From contig NC_092685.1 of assembly GCF_964275005.1 (NCBI RefSeq), positions 34,090,866 through 34,154,865 on the forward strand: DNA of 64,000 nucleotides, given 5' to 3'. The notes under the pieces are model-generated. The model worked only from the letters and a program-made list of their open reading frames with translations. It was not told the origin of the DNA and did not search any database. Positions within the stretch are counted from its first letter, which is position 1. Each line of letters starts with the position of its first letter. This DNA is from Diadema setosum (taxonomy: Eukaryota > Echinodermata > Echinoidea > Diadematoida > Diadematidae). Below are positions 56,353 through 64,000 of the stretch, in pieces. The position numbers were made by a program, and so were the translations under genes.

Positions 56353-57361
56353 AGACCCGCGGGTCTAGCACTCACCTGAGTATCGCAAGTTCACCTTTCA
56401 CGCAGTCACTAATCTAAATTATTCACAGCTCTACTAAAATTTGACCAGGCATTCTCAAGTAGAAGATGAAAATGTACAATAAGGGCCCAAATCTTTTAAG
56501 ATTCCTTAATTTGGGGGGATTGGGGCCCTCTGGGACCCTCAGGGTGTGGCATGGTGCCCATTTTGATAAATTGAGATCTTGACCCCCTAGGGATGCTACC
56601 TGCCAAGTTTGACGAAAATCCATCATGAGGTTTTCAGGAAGAAGATGAAAATGTACAATTCAGGCCCCCATTTGGACCTTCCCAACCCCCTCCCCCCCCC
56701 CCCCTTGCCCCCAAGAGGGGCACCCCTGGATCTGCTATGAACAAACTCGAAACTACATTCATTAATGCACTCACTCATAGTATTATCTTAGCTCTATAAC
56801 TTCTGATTCTACAGAAGATTTTTAAAGATTCCTTCACTTTTGGGGGTTTGGGCCCCCCTGAGGGCCCCCTGGGTGGGACATGGTGCCCATTTTAACAAAT
56901 TGAGATCCTAACCCCCTAGGGATGCTACCTGCCAAGTTTGGTGAAAATGGGTCCAGGGGTTCTCAAGAAGAAGATGAAAATGTACAATTTAGGCCCCATT
57001 AGGACCCCTCCCACCCCTCCCCTGATTCTGCTATGAACTAACTTGAAACTACAGTCATCAATGTACTAACTCATAGTATTAACTTAGCTCTATCACTTCT
57101 GGTTCTAGAGAAGAAGATTTTTACAGATTCCTTAAGTTTTGGGGGTTTGGGCCCCCCCCTGGGGGCCCCCTGGGTGGGGCATGGTGCTCATTTTAACAAA
57201 TTGAGTTCCTAACCCCCTAGGGATGCTACCTGCCAAGTTTGATGAAAATTGGTCTTGGGGTTTTCAAGAAGAAGATGAAAATGTAAAAAGTTTACGCACG
57301 ACGGACGTCGGACGAAGGGCGATCGCAATAGCTCACTTGAGCCTTTGGCTCAGGTGAGCTA
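56353..57361 (+). mobile_element. Family 2 element, complete copy 2
   Basis: The same 5' palindrome (56353-56366) and 3' hairpin (57330-57360, here AGGTGAGCT) as copy 1, but with three cores instead of two. The extra core shows that the internal repeat number varies between copies. It is non-coding and also lies inside the Helitron-like array, close to an equivalent position. Confidence 0.75.
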
Positions 57362-57992
57362 ATAAAATGGGGCGAAAGAAATATGAATAAATTCAAAAAA
57401 ATATGAGGCCCTCAGACCCGTGGATTTCCACGGGTGCTGCTCCCAAAGGTAAACAGGCACTTTAATTCCTATATGGGAGGGGAATGAAATCGAGCAACAC
57501 TCGTTTAAGAGAGGCTTTTCGTAATAGCAGGTATGATCTCTTTCTTTATGTTCTGCTTTCCTATTGTCGGTGCAGCAAACTATGGTCATGGAGCTAGCTT
57601 CATGTTATAATGCAGCCAACACACAAACGTGCACCAACTCATTCCTGCTGCGGCACGGACACAAACGCACTGAAGTTTACACTTGGGCTGTGGTATTGGT
57701 TTATTGGTTTATTGGTATTATTTAAGCAAACTCTCTAATGATAATTTGCAAGCCTCCTCTCGCCAGAGTGTCTAACAGGGGATTCAAATTCGTAGTATTG
57801 GAACAAATACTGATTCTCTCCCCTGGTTTGTCGAAGGACACCACCTGACGTCCACTCGTCTTCTTAGGCTGCCGCTGTAATGTACATGAATAAGGTCGCC
57901 CGTAAATAATCTCAAAACAAGGTAATCGCTTGTCAACACTGACCACTGCTTTGTAACCTTCTTTAACCCCCTTGTTTTCCTGCCTGATACCA

Positions 57993-58011
57993 GAGAGGTG
58001 AGTCACCTCTC
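57993..58011. promoter_or_regulatory. AP-1-like palindrome in the LTR
   Basis: GAGAGGTGAGTCACCTCTC is a perfect palindrome around TGAGTCA, the consensus AP-1 site. It is intact in the other LTR too (60404-60422), although nearby bases differ. It lies about 30 bp before the TATA-like box. Binding is inferred. Confidence 0.5.
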
Positions 58012-58151
58012 TGCTGTTATACATGTATAAATACCGACTGCTCTTTGTGTAAAAAACATCACAGTGTGACACAATTCTATCAGTTACTTGCTCCGACAAC
58101 CCGTCTCGGTGCAAAGCCTCTAATAAAACTTCCTATCTACAATGTACGCCC

Positions 58152-59612
58152 GGAGTGCCTGAAGTCTTCCTTTTTTATATATGACTTGAATTAGTGAGTA
58201 GGTGTTGCTGTGGAAATCGGTGACCCCGAGTTCGAACACTGCCTCGATCATGACTGCGACGACATGAACTCCAACCATGCCCGAGCTTGCCTCAACAATG
58301 GACGCCGGCATGATTGCCACTGCACGCCTTGGAATGAATATTCCTGATCGCCTATGTCCATCTCCCATTTCTTGGAGCCCATTTTCTGCATCACTTTAAT
58401 CTGCTTGTTGACATGCATCGCCCAACTTTGATAGACCTGTCTACAACATTGAACGTCAATGGGATCGCTACTTTTTGTGGTCACCGGCCCGCTGCCACAT
58501 GCACTCGCCCAGTCCGCGACCTACATTTTGTACCGTCGATTCATTGACCTAAGGACTTTCCCTCTATGTCACTTACGCATCACCATAATCACCGACACAC
58601 CTTTTTGACATTTCGACCATGCATCTCATAGGCTACTCCCCGACTCAACTGGTTTCATGGACCATTTACGTCTACTGCTGGGGAAATTCATTGTGCCCAT
58701 GACGACCCGACATCTACGATTACGACTCCTCCACTTACGACGGCACTTACGCTCATCTTTTGCACTTCGCAAAGCAGTCGCAAAGCCACGACGGCATCAT
58801 CCTCCATGCCAACGTCAATCGACTTCAAACATACCATCAGAAGGAGCATGCTGCACGTTTTCGTCTGCCTTGATGCCGCCCACTGTACGACTCGACAGTT
58901 TCTTCGGCAGGCACCCATGATTGACATCAACGACCGCCAATTGCCGCACTGATACCGACACCCGCCAGCATCGACCCGCATTTAAGCACATGACTCGACC
59001 ACGAATCGCATGAATTTTCAACACAATCTGATATGACACTGTATGACATGAATCACTCAACAGCTGTTGCTTCGACGCGATATAACACACCGCGATATGA
59101 ATCGCTCAACTCTCAGAACGCCACGATACGACTCGACACTGCCGACCATTGCCTCATCGACCATTAATGTCATCACGAACTCTCGACCATTTAACTTTGG
59201 CTTGACCTCGAACACATCGGCTTCCACTGGTACGACTTGCAGCTGCTCGCTGGCCATCTCGAGCTTGCCAACTATCAACACGACATCTCCAGGTGACTCA
59301 CTGTCCTGTCGAGCGACTGTTGATAGCTGACAATCTGACATCGACATTGACGATCCGCTCATCCTAAATCTCGTCCAGGCCATGTACGTCCTCCTGGCTA
59401 CATTTAGTCTTCGTCAACAGCGATAGCCGGACTTTACCCGAGCACGTTAATCGCATGCAATAAAAAGACTCAGTCATGCAGGACATTCATTTCACCGTGT
59501 TTTTCATGATTTCCACAATCTCTCTCTCTGCTCTGATCTCTCTGTCTTTCCCACTCTCTCTCCTCCTATCTCTGTGGGTCAGTGATCCTCTCCGCTGGTT
59601 CTCCTCAAACAA
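58152..59612. other. Interior of the LTR-type element, no gene
   Basis: The composition is higher in GC than the surroundings, with many CGAC and GACG words. Frames are open on both strands for short lengths (for example 58657-58920 plus, 58688-58981 minus) and mirror one another, as expected of biased composition. 59515-59580 is a CTCTCT-rich tract. No retroelement domain is seen. Confidence 0.45.
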
Positions 59613-59624
59613 TGTATTATTTAA

Positions 59625-60132
59625 CTCTTTATGTGCCACGTTGGAAACCCCCTGTGTGCCACATTATTCTGAGACAGGAAGGTAGTCATGCTTTGAGAAG
59701 GAATTCTGTTTTTCCAATTGTATAACTTCTACAGATTTCTGTTAAGATGGGCATAATAGCAGGCAAAGTTAAAAAGGAATGCCAAGCTTTGTTTCGATAT
59801 AAATTGTGTGACGAATCTATTTTCAATTTTCTTTTAAATGACCACTTGCTACATTACTGTAAAGGCATGACTTTTGCACGTAAAACCGTGACAGTAACTT
59901 AATATGTACGAGCAAATCTAGTTGGGAACACGGCTTGATAGTCAATCACCACATAGAATGCAAGCCGTATATGAGAGAAACAAAAGCACGAGATACGCTT
60001 TCATTGTGCCACGGGATTAGCAGTGATTAGCCGATTTATCTATCGGTTTTGGCGGCTTTGTTTGTTGAGCAGAATATGCGAAGTTGGCATGCCGTTGACT
60101 GAGTTGGACGTGCGAACGTGGCACATAAGGAG
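59625..60132. mobile_element. 508-bp MITE at TTAA in the 3' LTR
   Basis: TTAA lies on both sides (59621-59624 and 60133-60136). The ends are CTCTTTATGTGCCACGTT and, reversed, CTCCTTATGTGCCACGTT. The 5' LTR has the empty site TATTATTTAAGCAAACTC, which proves the insertion and the TTAA duplication. There is no coding frame. Confidence 0.9.
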
Positions 60133-60569
60133 TTAAGCAAACTCTCTAATGATAATGTGTGAGCCTCCTCTCACCAGATCGTCTAATGGCGGATACAAAT
60201 TCTTGGTATTGGAACAAATATTAATTCTCTCTACCGTGGTTTGTCAATGGACACCACCTGACGTCCACTCATCTTCTCAAGCTGCCGCTGTAATGTACAT
60301 ACATAAGGCCGCCCATAAATAATTTCAAAACAAGGTAATCGCTTGTCAATACTGACCACTGCTTTGTAACCTTCTTTAACCCCTTGTTTCCTGCCTGATA
60401 CTAGAGAGGTGAGTCACCTCTCTGCTGTTCTACATACATGTATATAAATACCGACTGATCTTTGTGTAAAAAAAATCACAGTGTGACACAATTCCATCAG
60501 TTACTTGCTCCGATAACCCGTCTCGGTGCAGAGCCTCTAATAAAACTTCCAATCTACAATGTACACCCG

Positions 60570-61188
60570 TAGGAATTGCTGTGGAATGTATACTTGCAGC
60601 TGTGCAATACACAAACACACACACACACATCTATCCCTCACTAAAGGATGATTGTGTCTGACACCCATGCTGTCCCCTGATTATGGTAATGCATACAATG
60701 GAGCGAAAATGCCGCCGTCGCTATAAACAACTGCTGTATTGTTTTGTTTGGGGGAAGAAACAGGTTGTGAGCTTTTGAACACATAAGCGGTGGGCAAAAC
60801 CCCCAAAACTCGCTTACTTCTCGAGTGAGTTCCACTCTCTCTACAAACTAAAGGTGCGATCACACATTGCCGGTTTAGATGGCGGTTCAGCAATTCGCCG
60901 TGTTCCACCAAAGACTGTGTTTATACCGTACACAAACCGTGGTCATCCGTCACTCATCCGCCATGAACCCCGAGAACCGCGGGGAACTGCCAGAAAAATC
61001 AAACATGTTTAATTTTTTCGTGGCGGTCTTGGCGGTTTGAAATGGACTGTGTTCACATCCTCCGTGTTTGCACCGCAAGATCCGTTATAATACCGTGTTA
61101 ACACCGCCATAATTTTTAAGCAAAAAGAAATAATGAACTTAAAAGAGAATAATGCCTCCGGCGACACTTCGTGACGGAGCAATAAAAA
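60570..61188. other. Spacer with a GGTGCGATCACAC repeat start
   Basis: A CACACA tract lies at about 60612-60632. At 60850 GGTGCGATCACACATTGCCG starts a CCGTGT/GGCGGT-rich stretch resembling 26700-27290; it may be a MITE, but its second end was not found. No gene is supported. Confidence 0.35.
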
Positions 61189-61389
61189 ATGGAGAAAAAA
61201 AAAAGCAAAGATGAACCCATAATACAAGATTGGGTAGATATATTGAAAGCTATAGTTTCCTTACTTTTTAAACACATATACAGTAATAAAGAAAGTTTAA
61301 TGTTTAAAAAGTTGTTAGGTATGTTGAATAGTACATCATTTACATTAAAAGAAAAGTTCATAATTCTATCAAAGCTTAACAAGCTTTGA
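61189..61389 (+). other. Short Lys/Leu-rich open frame, unassigned
   Basis: An ATG-led 66-codon frame (MEKKKSKDEPIIQDWVDILK, then AIVSLLFKHIYSNKESLMFK) in AT-rich DNA. It could be a small exon or chance. No domain, splice site pair or homologous copy in the window supports it, and the opposite strand is open over a longer distance. Recorded only as a candidate. Confidence 0.15.
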
Positions 61390-61639
61390 AGATGGCCAGC
61401 AAAGTGAACCTGATAAGTTACACACAGAAGACTTATGTACGCCTTTTTGTAAGACTGCATGTTGATAGAGATATGTTGAAGCCTAAGAGAGTATAGGGAA
61501 AAGCGATGTTGAAACTTGAAAAAAACCACCATTATTGTGTTACTTGAACCTGTAAATAAAGAGGAAACTATGCACATATACTGTATGCTTCTTTGATAAT
61601 GTATAATGTACGTATGTCTTTTTATCGACTGTTGTTAGA

Positions 61640-61740
61640 GATATTATTATTATATTATTATCATTACCGTTCTTATATAGTGCATAATACCTTTGGCAAG
61701 GTCTCTATGCACTTTAGAGGGGGAACAAAAAGATAAACAG
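61640..61740 (+). repeat. SINE-like segment related to 6547-6640
   Basis: ATT/TTA repeats lead into CCGTTCTTATATAGTGCATA and CTATGCACTTTAGAGGG, an inverted TGCATAA/TTATGCA-like arrangement comparable with the GCGCTT segment at 6570. It is non-coding. Confidence 0.4.
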
Positions 61741-62004
61741 GAAAAGGTAATTCCAGAAACAGTAACATGATGCATAAATCATCATCTACATTCACTATGT
61801 TAATATTTTAATAGATAAGTTTTTTAAGAAACATTTTGGACTTACTGATGGAACTTGCATGTTTTATATCACTTGGGATGCTGTTCGACAGTTCTGGGGC
61901 GGCATAAACTACGTTTGCCATAGCAGTTTGTTGTAATGGATCGAGGGTATCACATACAGATTCCCCTTACGATTTAATAATAATAATAATAATAATAACT
62001 AGAC
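61741..62004. other. Spacer with an (AAT)n tract
   Basis: Ordinary sequence ending in an AAT repeat at 61976-61997. No gene is seen. Confidence 0.4.
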
Positions 62005-62660
62005 TCGGAATTTGTCAAGACTGACAAATTAGGTGATCCGATCTCTTCGAAAATCAATGATTTGAGTCCTGATCCAAATATTCATGACCATACAGGTTTC
62101 ATCTGTGTTGACGGGACATTGGCCGTGTGATGTTTGAATTCTCATTTAGAAAAGGGAGTGAGACCTGCCATCTTTGGTACCGAATTCCGTATACACTAAC
62201 GGAAATACAGAATGAAGTATATTTGACCTTTGACCTCACTTTGCACGCCCAAGATGGCGTCTAAGCAAAAAGTAATTATTTTATGAAATGATTCTTGTAA
62301 CATGGTCTTTGCGTGTGCAAAATATGGGAAAGATAGGACATGTATTCACCAAGATACAGGATGAAACATTTATGACCTTTGACCCTAATTTACATACCCA
62401 AGATGGTGTCCGATCAAGTAGTTGTCATTTTATGAAATAATGTACGTGACATGTACTACACATGTGCAAAATATGGGATTGGTAGCCATTGTTGTTGTTC
62501 ATCTATTGCACAGAAAGTAGTAGAAAGAAAGAAAAATAAAGAAAAATTGTTATTTTATAGAAATTTGAAGGAGAAGCATAAAACAAAATCAGAAAAAGAT
62601 AAAATAAAGAAAGGGAAATTAAGATTAACTAAAGAAAAAGAAGAAAAAAGTGTTTAAAAA
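62005..62660. repeat. Dispersed repeat with about 150-bp units and DR1 sites
   Basis: Two units share TTATGACCTTTGACC, CACGCCCAAGATGGCGTC / CATACCCAAGATGGTGTC and TGTGCAAAATATGGGA, spaced about 148 bp. TGACCTTTGACCT (62224-62236) is a perfect reverse-strand DR1, and TGACCTTTGACCC lies at 62373-62385. From 62515 the sequence is A-rich (GAAAGAAAAATAAAG). The frame across it is low-complexity Lys and is not called. Confidence 0.6.
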
Positions 62661-62679
62661 AATTAAAAAAAAAATATTG

Positions 62680-62745
62680 GCAGGGGTGAGCCTCGAACCA
62701 GGGACCTTAGGATTACGAGTCGGATGCGCTACGCAATGACCTATT
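62680..62745 (-). mobile_element. tRNA-Thr-like head of a SINE or tRNA pseudogene
   Basis: The minus strand reads GTAGCGCATCCGACTCGTAA, then GGTCCCTGGTTCGAGGCTC: a D-arm-like A box, an anticodon-loop-like CTCGTAA (CGT would be Thr) and a B box GGTTCGAGGCT. The acceptor stem does not pair, and an A-rich tract follows, so a retroposed copy is more likely than a working tRNA. Confidence 0.5.
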
Positions 62746-64000
62746 TCATTCTCCATAGGCCCTGTGTATTAAGCAAAATGACGCTGCATCGAAGCCTCGT
62801 GCCATTTTCAACCAAGTTTTTCAACGTGATGCCGACGTCGTATGAAAAAATAAAGGGCACACTTACGATAGCCCAAACTCTCAGCTACAACATACTAAAA
62901 TCTGGGAGAAATTCACCGACGCATAAGTGAGCTAGTACTCGAAAAAGAGAGTCATGTCAATTTTCACTTCCAGAAAAACTGCTCTCCCATAGAGATAACA
63001 CGTAAACTGGTCAAATTTGACAATATTACTTTTAATCCATTTTTACGAGGTGATGCCGTCATCCAATCAAAATGTTGTAATTATTTTAATGAAAGATCAT
63101 TCAATAAGCTACAACATACTGAAATCTGGGTGTAAATTGGCAAAGGATAAGTGAGATACGCTCGAGTGAACTTGAAATTTGATGACGTCATTTTGAAAAT
63201 TTACTTTTTTTACTTTATTAAGAAATTTGATATCTTTTAATCATTTTTCCAGCATCGTCAACCCATGAAATGACATGTCCAACTCATCAGCTTTCAGAAT
63301 ATGTAAAGAAAATGGGAGGTCACCGTTCATCCTGACGAGTAAAATCGAATTTAAAATTGGCGGTTTTTTGGCATTGTTGCACTGTATGTCGCCATTGACG
63401 CGCGCGCGGAATTTCAACTTTGGCGGGCCCGTATGACGTCATATTCAGTCGGATTGATTTGAAACTTGGTAGACGTATTCCCTGACATTTCAGGCAGGCG
63501 ATAAGTGTGAAAAAACGGGAAATTTCTATTGCATATGAGCTGTGCGTGCGTATATGCGCGCGCGCGTACGCGTCCGTAAATTTTTTTCAATTTTTCAAAA
63601 AATGCTCTAAATGGTCTGAAACGTGTGCAAAAAAATTTTGAGCTCGATTTGAGCATACAAATATTTCAACGCGCGCGTACGCGCACGTTTTAAGGTATAG
63701 ATGAATTTTGAGAATATGAGTAGAATGCGCTTGACTTGAAATATATGTGACGTAAATTTCATTGAAAAATTCCATTCCATTAATGAGATATGATTGAGAA
63801 TGTGTTTTCATATAATGACGTCACAGTGACGTCACGGTCGACTGATCACTTTGATTTTAGTTCGATTGCCGTCTTTGGGAGACGATACATATATGGTATA
63901 AGTTTGAAATTGATAGGAAGAGGACTTTCTGAGCTAATCGATGCACAACTTTTGGGGAGAAATAAGAAGAAAAAGAAGAAGAAGAAGAAGAAGAAAGAAT
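62746..64000. other. Right edge: repeat body with (AAG)n tail
   Basis: 63060-63130 repeats wording from 62870-62920 (CTACAACATACTAAAATCTG, GGAGAAATTCACC), a unit of about 230 bp. 63540-63580 and 63670-63690 have alternating GCGCGC runs that could adopt Z-form. TGACGTCA-type words occur at 63435 and 63815-63835 (CRE-like). The window ends in an AAG repeat (63964 onward), the form of a retroposon tail, so a retroelement may end here. No gene is seen. Confidence 0.4.

Larger units (their letters stand above)
49541..57439 (+). mobile_element. Helitron-like tandem array
   Basis: The left end is TCCTGTATTATAATCGCG, preceded by A. A hairpin ACCCGTGGATTTCCACGGGT or close variant occurs six times (50951, 52001, 53204, 53517, 53885, 57416). 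Twice it is followed after a few bases by CTAG (50975-50978 and 53909-53912), and there a new TC start follows directly (TCTATATTATAATCG at 53913). A TC start, 3' hairpin, CTRR end and A/T target are Helitron hallmarks, and head-to-tail arrays are known for them. The 5' modules (GTGCGGCTATCTCCTCC, GAGACCGGTGCCGT) recur at 49590, 51055 and 53970. No Rep/helicase is present. The last 3' CTAG is lost at the right junction, so the class is an inference. Confidence 0.55.
49220..57461 (-). mobile_element. TTAA MITE split by a 7.9-kb insertion
   Basis: 49220-49540 matches, in reverse orientation, most of the 349-bp MITE at 13452-13800. The missing end (CTCCCAAAGGTAAAC and on to GGCACT) lies at about 57440-57461, again followed by TTAA (57462-57465); TTAA also precedes 49220. 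The gap 49541-57439 is a later insertion. About a dozen MITE bases at the right junction are missing compared with the other copy. Confidence 0.8.
57713..60569 (+). mobile_element. Non-coding LTR-type element (fossil)
   Basis: 57713-58151 and 59613-60569 (less a nested MITE) are direct repeats of about 440 bp, roughly 90 percent alike by eye. Both carry TATAAATACCGACTG and, further on, CTCTAATAAAACTTCC, fitting a promoter and polyadenylation signal in an LTR read on the plus strand. The interior (about 58152-59612) has no recognisable gag or pol, so it resembles a large non-coding LTR derivative. LTR divergence suggests moderate age. The exact ends and target duplication were not fixed. The 3' LTR is interrupted by a TTAA MITE. 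Confidence 0.65.

Noticed and set aside
62680-62745. Functional tRNA-Thr (CGT)
   Set aside because: The B box and anticodon-like loop are present, but the acceptor stem does not pair and an A-rich tail follows.

Overview
This is eukaryotic, AT-rich, extremely repeat-dense DNA, most likely from a marine invertebrate deuterostome (echinoderm or close relative). The guess rests on the element mix: BEL/Pao, DIRS with a linked SGNH-hydrolase reading frame, Penelope-like, Kolobok-like THAP, pogo-like and tRNA-SINE elements, plus many terminal-inverted-repeat families with internal minisatellites. The species cannot be named from the sequence. No bacterial operon, CRISPR array or rRNA gene was seen. 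Only one stretch looks like host protein-coding DNA: a probable last exon at 45476-46002 on the minus strand.

Layout. 597-25776 is one nested structure. Its outer edge is a long imperfect inverted repeat (597-1640 against 25062-25776). Inside lies a 70-bp tandem array (2165-4320, resuming at 23974), broken by a 5'-truncated LINE (3013-4128), by a minisatellite-bearing element (4330-5558) and by an 18.4-kb insertion (5580-23973) with short terminal inverted repeats and flanking TTTT. That insertion carries a decayed BEL/Pao fossil (minus strand), a TTAA-flanked MITE and a decayed DIRS fossil. The DIRS fossil is itself split by a fold-back element, a perfect palindrome and a pogo-like element.

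25777-34000 holds a LINE tail, a degenerate CCGTGT-rich region and a hAT-like element (27601-33991) that encloses a 198-bp tandem array and a second copy of the minisatellite-bearing element. 34000-45475 is a mosaic of related inverted-repeat families, two TTAA-flanked elements with THAP-domain remains, and a Penelope-like endonuclease remnant. 45476-46002 is the candidate host exon, and 46056-46722 holds three tRNA-derived SINEs.

47215-64000 contains an exact 486-bp tandem duplication; a TTAA MITE (49220-57461) swollen from about 0.35 to 8.2 kb by a Helitron-like tandem array; a non-coding LTR-type element (57713-60569) with a MITE in its 3' LTR; and a repeat-derived right end with a tRNA-like head.

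The most interesting recurring theme is a set of at least four element families with one plan: a short 5' terminus, an internal tandem or repeated core, and a 3' end that is a hairpin whose outer strand mirrors the 5' terminus. Several of them carry direct repeats matching DR1 nuclear-receptor half-site pairs. All boundaries, repeat counts and family calls were made by eye, without alignment or database search.
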